Positions 37,070 through 46,398 of a stretch of DNA of 64,000 bases are shown piece after piece. Numbering within the stretch: the stretch's first letter is position 1; each line of letters starts with the position of its first letter. The notes beneath the pieces were generated by a model. That model was not told the DNA's origin. It saw only the letters and a list, made by a program, of their open reading frames with translations, and searched no databases. The stretch is taken from positions 4,170,012 to 4,234,011 of the forward strand of contig NZ_CP139992.1 of NCBI RefSeq assembly GCF_034424155.1. Reading direction: 5' to 3'. A program made the position numbers and the translations under genes. The DNA comes from Hafnia alvei (GTDB taxonomy: Bacteria; Pseudomonadota; Gammaproteobacteria; Enterobacterales; Enterobacteriaceae).

Positions 37070-37405
37070 ATGTATTTACGCCCTGACGAAGTCGCACAGG
37101 TACTTGAACGAACTGGGTTTATTAGAGATTACGTGACCGATAAAGCCTATGGTTTTCACAAAGGCGATCACTACGTCTATGTTAACCGTGAGGCCAGAAT
37201 GGGCCGAACTGCGCTGGTAATCCACCCAGCGCTCGGACAGAAAAGTCTTAAATTTGCGCACCCCGCCGAACCACTACGTAGCAGCGTGGCCTATACGCGT
37301 TTCCCTCAGGATCCCCATGCCGTAGAGACCGCGTTCGTTGGTATTCCACATGGTTTTACCTCGCGCGCGCGCCTCAGCCAGTATTTGGAAAAAATGTTCC
37401 AATAG
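37070..37405 (+). CDS. DUF2002-family protein
   Basis: A 111-residue protein of the conserved enterobacterial DUF2002 family (MYLRPDEVAQVLERTGF, YVYVNREARMGRTALVIHP, GIPHGFTSRARLSQYLEKMF). Function unknown. The ATG at 37070 has GGGAGA seven bases upstream and begins the conserved MYLRPDEV; the open frame extends back to 36845 without homology. It is divergent from agp. Confidence 0.85.
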   Translation: MYLRPDEVAQVLERTGFIRDYVTDKAYGFHKGDHYVYVNREARMGRTALVIHPALGQKSLKFAHPAEPLRSSVAYTRFPQDPHAVETAFVGIPHGFTSRARLSQYLEKMFQ

Positions 37406-37511
37406 CGACAGCGCTGAAAATGGGGCAAAAAAAACCTCTGCCGTGCGGGTGCTAGGCAGAGGCAAACTCTTGCAGCTATAGCGCTGTTTTATACAGGCTT
37501 ATTATTAAAAT

Positions 37512-38204
37512 TCATGACCACATCACATGGCCGATCAGCGGGGCTAGAACCACGGTCACTACCCCCGCTAACATCATAACTAAACTTGAAACCACGCCTT
37601 CGGTCTGCCCTATTTCATAGGCTTTCGCGGTCCCCGCGCCATGCGACGAAGCCCCTAATCCGGCTCCTTTCGCCATACCGCTGCGCACCGCCAACCGTAG
37701 GAATAAAATATCGCCAACCGCCATACCGAAAACGCCGGTAATCACCACAAACAGCGCCACTAAATCAGGTTGCCCACCTAGCTGTTTAGCCGCTTCCAAC
37801 GCAAATGGCGTGGTGATTGAACGCACAGCCAAGCTGCGCTGAACTTCCTCCGGCAACGTTAACAACCGAGCCAACCAAACCGAACTGCTCACCGCAACGA
37901 CCGTTGCCGTAATCACGCCCGCGCTCAATGACATCCAGTGGCGGCGAATGACCGTCATGTTTTCATAAACTGGCACCGCAAACGCGATGGTGGCTGGGCC
38001 CAATAGCCAAAGCAGCCAATGGCTCTCTCCCATGTAGTCCTGATAGGAAACATGTGTTACCACTAAAAACAGCACCAAGATCAGCGGCGTTAAAACCAGC
38101 GGCATCATCCAAATGGTGTGAAGGCGACGGTATATTTTCTTATTGGCAAAATAGAGCGCTAACGTCATCAACAGGCACAGCACACTAATACTTAAACTGC
38201 TCAT
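37512..38204 (-). CDS. LrgB/CidB/YohK-family membrane protein
   Basis: A 230-residue membrane protein of the LrgB family with about six to eight helices and the motifs GPATIAFAVPVYEN, SITTPFAL and GASSHGAGTAKA. The family is linked to murein hydrolase control, cell death and export of small metabolites. It overlaps the CidA-type gene by four bases. Confidence 0.91.
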   Translation of the reverse strand: MSSLSISVLCLLMTLALYFANKKIYRRLHTIWMMPLVLTPLILVLFLVVTHVSYQDYMGESHWLLWLLGPATIAFAVPVYENMTVIRRHWMSLSAGVITATVVAVSSSVWLARLLTLPEEVQRSLAVRSITTPFALEAAKQLGGQPDLVALFVVITGVFGMAVGDILFLRLAVRSGMAKGAGLGASSHGAGTAKAYEIGQTEGVVSSLVMMLAGVVTVVLAPLIGHVMWS

Positions 38205-38641
38205 GCGCGATCTCGCTTATAGGCCGCAGATTGCTTTTTACGCTGTAGATAAATCTCGAAACGATAAACCCGATCCACTACCAGCGCGGTCAAACCAAGC
38301 GTAAGTGTGGTACTCACCGCAATCACGGCAAAAATTCGCCAACCTTCTACCATTAATAGCGAAGCGTAATTCACTACCGCGACCACGGCAGGAACAAAAA
38401 ACAGCAACATTTCAGCCAATAACCAACGCGACCCTGCCTTTACCCACTTGATAGGCAAAACGCGTAAAACGATCATCGCCAGCAGCATCAGCATACCCAC
38501 GATATTGGCAGGAAGAGGAAGGTGGAATCTAACCACAGCCCATTGTGCAACCAAAAACAGTGCGGCATACAAAGCAACCTGAACAGGCACCTGTAAGCGG
38601 CTTAGGACGAACGGTGCGCGAGAGCGCAACGCCAGAGACAT
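38201..38641 (-). CDS. CidA/LrgA/YohJ-family holin-like protein
   Basis: A 146-residue protein with four predicted helices and the family motifs LPANIVGMLMLLAMI and FFVPAVVAVVNY. CidA proteins are holin-like partners of LrgB/CidB. The ATG at 38641 is chosen because GAGG is correctly spaced upstream; the longer frame runs through the regulator's operator. Confidence 0.88.
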   Translation of the reverse strand: MSLALRSRAPFVLSRLQVPVQVALYAALFLVAQWAVVRFHLPLPANIVGMLMLLAMIVLRVLPIKWVKAGSRWLLAEMLLFFVPAVVAVVNYASLLMVEGWRIFAVIAVSTTLTLGLTALVVDRVYRFEIYLQRKKQSAAYKRDRA

Positions 38642-38730
38642 GATAACCTCAGAATGAGCAAAAGTGTGAATGAGCGCACAGTATAGGCAGTAAACAATAC
38701 CTGCATAAAATGAATTAATATTATTGCCTT

Positions 38731-38747
38731 TATGCCAAATTGGCATA
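38731..38747. promoter_or_regulatory. TATGCCA-AAT-TGGCATA operator between cidA-type and lysR-type genes
   Basis: A perfect 7-3-7 inverted repeat with the LysR T-N11-A form (T-ATGCCAAATTGGCAT-A) in the divergent promoter region, 41 bases before the LysR start. It should bind the neighbouring regulator. Confidence 0.75.
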
Positions 38748-38787
38748 CTTTGTTATTCCATCAACAAAACGCTCTTATGGAGACACC

Positions 38788-39702
38788 ATGGACGTCAGAA
38801 CGCTGCGCTATTTTGTCGAAGTGGTACGCCAACAAAGCTTTACCCGCGCGGCGGAAAAACTGTTTGTTACCCAGCCAACCATCAGCAAAATGCTGCGCCA
38901 TCTAGAAGATGAGCTGGGATGTACGCTGCTCATTCGTGAAGGACGCCGTTTACATCTTACCGACAGTGGACAAGCGGTTTATCAACGCGGCCTAGCCATA
39001 CTGGATCAATTTAGCCAATTAAGAGCAGAGCTAGAAGATATCAGCACGGTGAAACGCGGCCAGCTTAAGTTAGGTATTCCTCCAATGGTCGGTACCCAAA
39101 TGGCCGGATTGATTAATGAATTCCGCCATAACTATCCGGGAATCGAACTGATTATCTCCGAGTTTGGCGGGCTTACCGTTGAGCAGGCCGTATTATCAGG
39201 TGAACTCGATCTCGCCCTGACCGCGCTCTCCGGTGATACCGACGGCGACATCGCGTCGCTGCCGCTGTTCAGCCACCCGCTATGCGTTTTAGTGCCTCGC
39301 ACCGAAGAGTGGCTATCGCGCACCAGCATTGCTATGCCCGAACTCGCCGAGCAAAACATTCTGATCTACAACGAAGATTTCGCGCTCTACAAACAGCTAA
39401 TGCAGGCCTTTGCTGCCCATAATGTAACGCCACAAATTGCGGTTCGCAGCGGACAGTGGGACTTTCTCGCCGCCATGGTTCAGGCTGGCGTAGGCATCGC
39501 GATTTTGCCAGAACCTATCTGCCAACGACTCGATCCAAAGACCCTACTTTGGCTGCCATTAGAGCCAAAACTGATGTGGGAGCTAGGTTTGATTTGGTGT
39601 GAGGGCAGGTACTTGTCGCACAGTGCTCAGGCGTGGATCGCGCGCTGCCGCGAATATTGGCCGAACGGCGAGATGCATCCAGAGTGGATAACGTTGAAGT
39701 AA
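38788..39702 (+). CDS. LysR-family regulator, CidR-like
   Basis: A 304-residue LysR regulator: winged helix at 1-60 (RTLRYFVEVVRQQSFTRAAEKL, TQPTISKML), then the periplasmic-binding-like effector domain (GQLKLGIPP, LALTALSGD, VGIAILPEPICQ). The ATG at 38788 starts MDVRTLRYF and follows GGAG; the longer frame to 38740 would cover the operator. Divergent from the cidA/lrgB pair, so likely its regulator (CidR role in Gram-positives). Confidence 0.87.
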   Translation: MDVRTLRYFVEVVRQQSFTRAAEKLFVTQPTISKMLRHLEDELGCTLLIREGRRLHLTDSGQAVYQRGLAILDQFSQLRAELEDISTVKRGQLKLGIPPMVGTQMAGLINEFRHNYPGIELIISEFGGLTVEQAVLSGELDLALTALSGDTDGDIASLPLFSHPLCVLVPRTEEWLSRTSIAMPELAEQNILIYNEDFALYKQLMQAFAAHNVTPQIAVRSGQWDFLAAMVQAGVGIAILPEPICQRLDPKTLLWLPLEPKLMWELGLIWCEGRYLSHSAQAWIARCREYWPNGEMHPEWITLK

Positions 39703-39712
39703 TTAGATGACC

Positions 39713-39880
39713 CCACCCTAACCCTCCCCTTAGCAGGGGAGGGAATCGTTCAGCGTTGATCGAAAGATTCTCGAGCAACTCCTCCCCCTGCGAAGGGGAG
39801 GCTGGGAGGGAACCGTTCAGCGTTGATTGAAAGATTCTCGAGCGGCTCCTCCCCCTGCGAAGGGGGAGGTTGGGAGGGGG
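39713..39880. repeat. Tandem 67-base repeat with GC-rich palindromes
   Basis: Two copies (39747-39813 and 39814-39880), nearly identical. Each contains CGTTCAGCGTTGAT, AAAGATTCTCGAGC and a palindrome of the CTCCTCCCCCTGCGAAGGG type. A third CCCTCCCC/GGGGAGGG hairpin precedes them. It lies between converging genes and resembles a dispersed REP-like family. Confidence 0.8.
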
Positions 39881-39916
39881 TTATATTTCGATAAGTGGAA
39901 GTAAACCTAAAATACC

Positions 39917-41566
39917 CTACCCACTCTTCTCCACCAGCAACGCTTCCAGCAAATCAAGGTCGTGCAGCAGCTTCTGCAACGTTTCATTGCTGATTTTTTG
40001 TGTGGCACGCAGATGGTAAAGCTCGCCGCGCTCAGCGCGTAGCGCGGTTAAACGGAAGCGACGTTCAAGGTTTTCCACCTTACGCATCTCTTCGGCATTT
40101 TCCTTGGTGCTAATGCGCCGACGCAGGCTCCCTATCACTCGCGAGCTCACCTCTGTCAGCAACTGAGGATCGATATTTTCCTCGGTATCAACTTCCAAGC
40201 GTTCCTGCATTTTCTTCAGGCTCTCAATCGCGACTTCTGCCGTCACCGATTTGGCCATCGACTCTTCTTCACGATAGGTATTCGTATCGTTGACCTCCAT
40301 GCCTTTCAGCAGCAATGGTAGCGCAACGACCCCGACGATAAGCGAGAACAAAATCACTCCGGTGGCGATAAACACAAGCTGATATCGGCCAGGGAACGGC
40401 GTGCCATCGGTCAAGAACAGCGGGATAGAGAGCACACCGGCTAAGGTAATTGCACCGCGCACACCCGCAAACGACGCAATCCACAGGTCACGCAGGCTGT
40501 AGCTGGCGAACTGAAGCGGATTACGTTTGATGAAGCGCAAACTTAAGCGACGCATGCACCATAGCCACAGGAAACGTAATACCAGCAGCACGCCGTACAC
40601 TAACGCAACGTCAGTGAACAGGAACCATGTCTGGATGGTAGGATCGCGCTCCGCCTGAATAATGGAACTCTCCAAAATCCCCGGCAGTTGCAGCCCCAAC
40701 ATGATAAAGACCATGCCGTTAAACACAAACTCGAGCATTGCCCAAACGCTGTTAGCGCGCAGTCGCATCGTCAATGGTGCATTACGAATCACGCCCGACT
40801 GGCTGATGGTCATGCCCGCCGCAACCGCGGCCAAAATACCGGAAACGCCCACGTGTTCAGCAATCAGATAGCTGGCAAACGGCAGCAGCATCAAGAATAC
40901 GATTTGCGTGGCAGGATCATCGCCCGCCCAGCGGCTCATAAGGCGCAGCGATTTACTGTATAGCCATGTCACGGCAACACCGGCGAGCAGACCACCAATC
41001 GCGACTTTAAGGAACTCAAGCGTCGCACCGCCCACGGTGAACACCATCGTGCCCATCGCAACGGCGATAGCAAACTTCAGCGCAACCAGACCAGACGCAT
41101 CGTTCATCAGGGCTTCGCCTTCCAGCACGCCCATAATGGTTTTTGGAATGCGGCCTTTGCCCACGATCCCACCTAACGCCACGGCGTCAGTTGGCGAGAG
41201 CACGGCGGCCAGAGCAAACGCAGCCACCAAAGGAACTTCAGGCAACAGGATGTGCAGGAAATACCCGACGCCAACCACCGTGATGAGCACCAGCACCAGC
41301 GCCAGACCTAAGATCTCACGCCCGTGGTGTAAAAATTCTCGCGTTGGCGTTTTCCACCCGTCAGCAAACAGCAGCGGAGGGATAAACAGTACGAGGAAAA
41401 GTTCAGGGTCAAAATCGACGTGCAGGCCAAAATGCGGCCATGCCAGCAGAGCCCCGATAGTAATCTGCATCAGCGGCAACGGTATTTGGAACGGCAACAT
41501 ACGCGTTACCACCCCAGATAAAGACACCACTAGGATCAGGATCAGAATAGTAAAGAAGATTTCCAT
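39917..41566 (-). CDS. yjcE: Na+/H+ antiporter YjcE
   Basis: A 549-residue CPA1 antiporter of the NhaP/SOD2 type, exactly the length of E. coli YjcE. It begins MEIFFTILI, has FIPPLLFADGWKTP, ALAAVLSPTDAVAL and EGEALMNDASGLVALK (Asp pair for ion binding), and a cytoplasmic tail with YHLRATQKISNETLQKLLHDLDLLEALL. About twelve helices. Confidence 0.96.
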   Translation of the reverse strand: MEIFFTILILILVVSLSGVVTRMLPFQIPLPLMQITIGALLAWPHFGLHVDFDPELFLVLFIPPLLFADGWKTPTREFLHHGREILGLALVLVLITVVGVGYFLHILLPEVPLVAAFALAAVLSPTDAVALGGIVGKGRIPKTIMGVLEGEALMNDASGLVALKFAIAVAMGTMVFTVGGATLEFLKVAIGGLLAGVAVTWLYSKSLRLMSRWAGDDPATQIVFLMLLPFASYLIAEHVGVSGILAAVAAGMTISQSGVIRNAPLTMRLRANSVWAMLEFVFNGMVFIMLGLQLPGILESSIIQAERDPTIQTWFLFTDVALVYGVLLVLRFLWLWCMRRLSLRFIKRNPLQFASYSLRDLWIASFAGVRGAITLAGVLSIPLFLTDGTPFPGRYQLVFIATGVILFSLIVGVVALPLLLKGMEVNDTNTYREEESMAKSVTAEVAIESLKKMQERLEVDTEENIDPQLLTEVSSRVIGSLRRRISTKENAEEMRKVENLERRFRLTALRAERGELYHLRATQKISNETLQKLLHDLDLLEALLVEKSG

Positions 41567-41751
41567 GCTTTCCTTAGTCTCACTACAAAATACAACCGCG
41601 TTTTGCTTATAAATACCCTTCCAAACATATCACCTTATGATTTTTGTCCTAAAGGAAAAAGTGTGCAAATAGGCTGAGATTTACCTGAAAGTAACCAATG
41701 GTATTATTTCTGTTGAAGATAGCGACCGCAAGCGGTCATCACATAAAAACA

Positions 41752-41773
41752 AAGAGCGCCCTTAGGCGCTCTT
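41752..41773 (-). terminator. Terminator after ghxQ
   Basis: AAGAGCGCC, loop CTTA, GGCGCTCTT, followed on the minus strand by a T-rich tail (TTTGTTTTTA). Confidence 0.85.
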
Positions 41774-41803
41774 ATAAACGTTATCGGTTTTCACGCAGCA
41801 AAC

Positions 41804-43171
41804 TTAAATTGCCCAGCCGCCTGCATAAAATGCCACCAAGGCAATCGCAATGATTACCGTGCCCACATTCAGCTTGCGCCACTCATTGGAGAAGATACGC
41901 CCAACCACTAAAGTGGTGAAGCCCAGCATAATACCGGTCACGATGTTACAGGTCAGAACGATAAACACCGCGCATACCAAACCAGACATCGCATCAACGA
42001 AGTCATTGAAATCCAGCTTGGAAACATTGCTCAGCATCAGCAGGCCAACATACATCAGCGCCGGTGCCGTTGCGTATCCCGGAACCAAATAAGACAGCGG
42101 AGACAGGAATAAAATCAGCAGGAACAGCACGCCAACAACGGTAGCCGTGAGTCCGGTTTTACCACCGGCTGCCGTACCCGCCGCAGATTCGATATACACG
42201 GCCGCAGGGGAAGCACCCACAAAACTCGAAACAATGCTGCTTACGGAGTCAGCGGTTAACGCCTTGCCACCGCTGATGATTTGGCCGTCTTTATCCAACA
42301 GGTTTGCCTGACCAGCCACCGCACGGATCGTACCGGTCGCATCAAAAACTGCCGTCATCACTAACGCCAGCACGCTTGGCAGTACCACTGGCTGCAATGC
42401 CCCCATGATATCGAGGCTAAAGATCAGCGATGAACCATCGGCTGCAGACAGGCTTGGCAATGCAAACAGTCCCTGATATTTCACGCTTGGGTCAAAAATC
42501 AGCCCGACGATTGAAATACCAATGATCACCAGCAAAATTCCGCCTGGAACTTTTAGCTTTTCCAAGCCGAAGATAATGGCAAGCCCTAGCAAGGACATCA
42601 TCACAGGGAAAGAAGTGAATGCCCCCAGCGCCACCGGCAGCCCTTCAAGTGGGTTTTTAATCACTAAGCCCACGCCATTTGCGGCAATCAATAGCAGGAA
42701 TAGCCCAATACCAATCCCCGTTCCGTGAGCAATCCCCATCGGCAGGTTATGTAATATCCACGAACGGATCCCCGTGACCGAAATCAGGGTAAACAGAACG
42801 CCCATCAAGAATACAGCGCCTAAAGCCACTGGAATACTGATGTGCTGCCCAAGCACCAAACTAAACGCGGTAAACGCCGTCAGGGAAATCGCACACCCGA
42901 TGGCCATTGGCAGATTCGCCCACAGCCCCATTAGCAAGGAACCAAAAGCCGCCACTAAACACGTTGCAACGAACACGGCTCCAGGGGGGAATCCCGCCTT
43001 ACCCAACATGCTCGGCACAACGATAACGGAATACACCATGGCAAGAAAAGTAGTCACCCCCGCCAACACTTCTTGGCGAACGCTGCTGCCACGAGCCGAA
43101 ATTTTAAAGTAAGCGTCAAGCGAACCGCCCGATTTACCCGCTGACCCTTCTTGAGATGAATTGCTAGACAT
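41804..43171 (-). CDS. ghxQ: Guanine/hypoxanthine permease GhxQ
   Basis: A 455-residue NCS2-family (AzgA-like) permease for guanine and hypoxanthine, very close to E. coli GhxQ/Ygf[59 protein letters not shown]. The ATG at 43171 follows AGAGGA and starts MSSNSSQ; the longer frame adds 14 residues with no support. It sits downstream of guaD, both minus-strand. Confidence 0.95.
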   Translation of the reverse strand: MSSNSSQEGSAGKSGGSLDAYFKISARGSSVRQEVLAGVTTFLAMVYSVIVVPSMLGKAGFPPGAVFVATCLVAAFGSLLMGLWANLPMAIGCAISLTAFTAFSLVLGQHISIPVALGAVFLMGVLFTLISVTGIRSWILHNLPMGIAHGTGIGIGLFLLLIAANGVGLVIKNPLEGLPVALGAFTSFPVMMSLLGLAIIFGLEKLKVPGGILLVIIGISIVGLIFDPSVKYQGLFALPSLSAADGSSLIFSLDIMGALQPVVLPSVLALVMTAVFDATGTIRAVAGQANLLDKDGQIISGGKALTADSVSSIVSSFVGASPAAVYIESAAGTAAGGKTGLTATVVGVLFLLILFLSPLSYLVPGYATAPALMYVGLLMLSNVSKLDFNDFVDAMSGLVCAVFIVLTCNIVTGIMLGFTTLVVGRIFSNEWRKLNVGTVIIAIALVAFYAGGWAI

Positions 43172-43314
43172 ATTGATGTCCTCTGAGTGTTTTAACATTG
43201 CGCATGATGACAATAATGTTGTTCAAGATTGCTAACGCCTGAACCTGCGTTTTTCTTATTACCGTAACTTTGCGATATCCATTTGCGGTATCTATAACTT
43301 GCTACGAAACCACA

Positions 43315-43330
43315 AAGCAAACGATTACCC
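43315..43330. promoter_or_regulatory. PurR-like box 1 upstream of ghxQ
   Basis: AAGCAAACGATTACCC matches the ANGCAANCGNTTNCNT operator pattern at 11 of 12 fixed positions. It lies 145 bases before the ghxQ ATG. Confidence 0.6.
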
Positions 43331-43369
43331 CATCAAGCACATCAGTCATAAAAATGGGACGGTTATTTA

Positions 43370-43385
43370 AGGCAAACGATTATCT
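43370..43385. promoter_or_regulatory. PurR-like box 2 upstream of ghxQ
   Basis: AGGCAAACGATTATCT matches the PurR pattern at 11 of 12 fixed positions, 55 bases from box 1 in the same gap. The pair suggests purine repression of the permease gene. Confidence 0.6.
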
Positions 43386-43424
43386 GGCCTATAAACCGTC
43401 ATTTCAACTAAAGATATCGACATT

Positions 43425-44741
43425 TTAGGTGCGTTCGTACACTAATTGTCCATCCACGTAGGTTCTGTAGATCGAACGGTCATCGCCAAGCGTCATCATC
43501 ACGAATAATTTGTCCATGAGAGTCACAGAGTTATCGTAACGGAGCTGCTGTAACGGCGTTGCCGTTGGCTCTAAAACCACAAAGTCAGCCTCTTTGCCGA
43601 CATTGAAATTACCGATGATGCCATCAAGCCCTAATGCTTTGGCACCGCCTAGGGTCGCCAGATAAAACGCTTCATAGGCCGACATTCGCCACCCTTGAAG
43701 CTGCATCACTTTGTACGCCTCATTCAGCGTTTGCAGCATATTGAAGGTGGTTCCAGCGCCGATATCCGTTCCCATGCCGACTTTAATCTGCTTATGCCAC
43801 GCTTTTCTCAGGTTGAACAAGCCGCTGCCGAGATACAAATTCGACGTTGGACAAAACGCGATCGACGAGCCGGTGTCGCGCAAACAGTCCCACTCGGGCT
43901 CTTCTAAATGTACGCAGTGCGCAAAAACGCTATTTTTACCGGTTAACCCATAGTGATGGTAAACGTCTAAATAGCCCTTCCGCTCTGGATACAGAGCTTT
44001 AACCCACTCAATTTCGTCTTTATTTTCACAAAGATGGGTATGTAGATACGTGTCGGGATACTCTTCACGCAGCCGCTGCGCCATTGCCAGCTGTTCTGGC
44101 GTTGACGTTGGGGCAAAGCGCGGCGTAATGGCATAGAGCAAACGCCCATTGTGGTGCCAGCGTTCGATCAGCGCCTTGCTTTGGCTATAGCTGGTTTCCG
44201 CCGTATCGAGCAAATAATCAGGGGCATTGCGATCCATCATCACTTTGCCCGCAATCATTCGCATATTGATGTTATGCGCGGCCTCAAACAGCGCATCAAC
44301 CGATTCGGGGTGAACGGTGCCAAATACCAGCGCCGTGGTGGTGCCGTTGCGCAATAGCTGCTTGATAAAGAAAGCTGACATTTCGCGCGCGTATTCAATG
44401 TCGTTGTAACGCCGCTCGGCGGGAAACGTGTGTTTATTCAGCCATTCCAGCAACTGTTCACCATAGGCCCCCACCATTTCGCTTTGCGGATAGTGAATAT
44501 GGGTATCCACAAAACCGGGCACGATCATTTTTCCGCTGTAGTCACGTACGCGGATACCTTCTGGAATGAGATGCTTACCTTCCTGCCATGTGCCAAACCA
44601 CTCAACTTTCCCACTGCGGAGCAGCATTAAGCCGTCTTCAATAAAACGCAGATGAGATTCAATTTCCTCAGGCTGCTCTACTGTTTTGACGATATCTAAA
44701 AAATTACCGCGTATCGCTTTCAAAGAATGTTGTCCAGACAT
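43425..44741 (-). CDS. guaD: Guanine deaminase
   Basis: A 438-residue amidohydrolase that converts guanine to xanthine. Metal ligands lie in VDTHIHYPQSEM and the THLCENKDE, AHCVHLEEPE and GTDIGAG segments, as in GuaD/AtzA enzymes. It is in the same gene order as E. coli guaD between xanQ and ghxQ. Confidence 0.96.
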   Translation of the reverse strand: MSGQHSLKAIRGNFLDIVKTVEQPEEIESHLRFIEDGLMLLRSGKVEWFGTWQEGKHLIPEGIRVRDYSGKMIVPGFVDTHIHYPQSEMVGAYGEQLLEWLNKHTFPAERRYNDIEYAREMSAFFIKQLLRNGTTTALVFGTVHPESVDALFEAAHNINMRMIAGKVMMDRNAPDYLLDTAETSYSQSKALIERWHHNGRLLYAITPRFAPTSTPEQLAMAQRLREEYPDTYLHTHLCENKDEIEWVKALYPERKGYLDVYHHYGLTGKNSVFAHCVHLEEPEWDCLRDTGSSIAFCPTSNLYLGSGLFNLRKAWHKQIKVGMGTDIGAGTTFNMLQTLNEAYKVMQLQGWRMSAYEAFYLATLGGAKALGLDGIIGNFNVGKEADFVVLEPTATPLQQLRYDNSVTLMDKLFVMMTLGDDRSIYRTYVDGQLVYERT

Positions 44742-44778
44742 GATGTTTTCTCCATAAACATGTCAGTGTGATGAACGA

Positions 44779-46239
44779 CTACTTCGCTTGAGTAAAATTC
44801 TCAGTCACGGGCTTAATCAGTTCTTCCAACTCATCTTCTTGACCACGCTTATTCACTCTAGGGATCAGCAGGTTAAGAATGATGGCGGTTACGCCACCCG
44901 CACAGATAGGGTTTTCAAACAGCACATAAATAGAATCAGGAAGAACACGGAAGATTTGCGGATCGTAGGAAACACCCAGCCCAATCCCCAGCGCAGTTGC
45001 CACAATCAGGGTTTCACGCCGATCCATACCGCCACACAGAATGATTTTTATCCCGGCGAGGGCAATCATCGAAAACATCAGTGTCATTGCGCCGCCTAAA
45101 ATAGGCGCGGGGATAGTGGTAAAGAAACGCCCAATAACCGGAAACAGCCCAAGGATCACCAATATCGCCGCGATGTATTTCCCCACGTGACGAGAGGCCA
45201 CGCCGGTCATTTGGATCACGCCGTTGTTTTGCGCAAACGTGGTCAGCGGCAGGGAGCCCAATGCACAGGCAATCACCGAAACCAAACCATCTGCCAGCAC
45301 ACCACCGGATAATCGTCGGTCGTATTCCTCACCCACGATTGGGCGTTCGGAAATAATCGCCGTTGCGGTGATGCTGCCCACCGCTTCCAAAATGCTTAAA
45401 AGATAGATGGTAGCGGCAACCAAAAAGGCATGAAAATCAAACGAGAAACCATATTTAAACGGCTGAGGAATGGTGATAATCGGCAGATCTTTTAGAGGCG
45501 AGAAATCAACAATACCCATAAATAACGCACAGACATATCCCACGATTAAGCCAATGGCGATCCCCCCCATCCGCAACAGCGCGTTCTGGCAGCAGTTGAA
45601 GCCAATCACCACGCACAGCACCAGAAATCCCAGACCGAGATTTTGATAGCTGCCAAAGGAGCCATCGCCTTTGGCGGGCAAACCTCCGCCAAAATCAATA
45701 ATGCCGACTTTGATCAGGCTAAGACCAATCATCAGAACCACAACGCCGCTCACGGTGGGCGTGATCACGCGTTTGAGATAAGGAAGAACCTGTGACGAGG
45801 CAACAACCAGAAACGCGCCGACAAAAGCCACACCGAGTAGAGCGGAGATAATCGCCTGTTCGTCGAGCCCGTCTTTTTTCATCGAACCACCCAGCGCAAT
45901 CATGACGGTCACGAACGAAAAATTGACCGACTGAATGGAGAGTAACCCTGAGCCAACGCGACCAAATCGATTTACCTGGATGAACGTACCAATCCCCGAG
46001 GCAATCATCGCCATAGAAACTAAATAGGCGGTGATCTCTGAAGATAGCCCTAGTGCAGTGCCGACAATCAGCGCAGGAGCAACCATGGGGACGAAAATGG
46101 CGAGAAGATGCGTCACAGCGCCGATCAACATTTCATGCAACGGCGGTTTATCATCAAGATGGTAAATAAGCTCTGAATCCCCAGAATATAAGGACTCATT
46201 TTTAACGGTTTTATCTGCAACTTGCTGTACATCAGACAT
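44779..46239 (-). CDS. xanQ: Xanthine permease XanQ
   Basis: A 486-residue NCS2 xanthine:H+ symporter close to E. coli XanQ (FVPMVAPALIVG, GSGLLSIQSVNFSFVTVMIALG, VGFNCCQN, LLSILEAVGSITATA, ENPICAGG). It differs from UacT, which lacks these. About 20 residues longer at the N terminus than E. coli XanQ. It feeds xanthine to the XdhD pathway. Confidence 0.95.
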   Translation of the reverse strand: MSDVQQVADKTVKNESLYSGDSELIYHLDDKPPLHEMLIGAVTHLLAIFVPMVAPALIVGTALGLSSEITAYLVSMAMIASGIGTFIQVNRFGRVGSGLLSIQSVNFSFVTVMIALGGSMKKDGLDEQAIISALLGVAFVGAFLVVASSQVLPYLKRVITPTVSGVVVLMIGLSLIKVGIIDFGGGLPAKGDGSFGSYQNLGLGFLVLCVVIGFNCCQNALLRMGGIAIGLIVGYVCALFMGIVDFSPLKDLPIITIPQPFKYGFSFDFHAFLVAATIYLLSILEAVGSITATAIISERPIVGEEYDRRLSGGVLADGLVSVIACALGSLPLTTFAQNNGVIQMTGVASRHVGKYIAAILVILGLFPVIGRFFTTIPAPILGGAMTLMFSMIALAGIKIILCGGMDRRETLIVATALGIGLGVSYDPQIFRVLPDSIYVLFENPICAGGVTAIILNLLIPRVNKRGQEDELEELIKPVTENFTQAK

Positions 46240-46364
46240 TTTCTACTCCAGTGAGAAATTGAATATCTGATTCAATAAATGCGGGAAAAACCATGCAGAA
46301 ACCCTGCCCAGATTAAAGTGAATCCAGACTTAAGCTCATGCTTAGTTAACTATTGAATCGTAGA

Positions 46365-46389
46365 GGCGCGGGAATGCTCTCCCCGCGCC
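46365..46389. terminator. Hairpin between xdhD and xanQ
   Basis: GGCGCGGG pairs with CCCGCGCC. It sits just past the xdhD stop and has a poor T tail, so it may attenuate and not stop transcription. Confidence 0.45.
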
Positions 46390-46398
46390 TTATTACGC

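Noticed and set aside
40908..41612. Plus-strand 234-codon open frame
   Set aside because: It is the antisense shadow of yjcE, rich in Ser/Thr/Pro, with no ribosome site and no homology.
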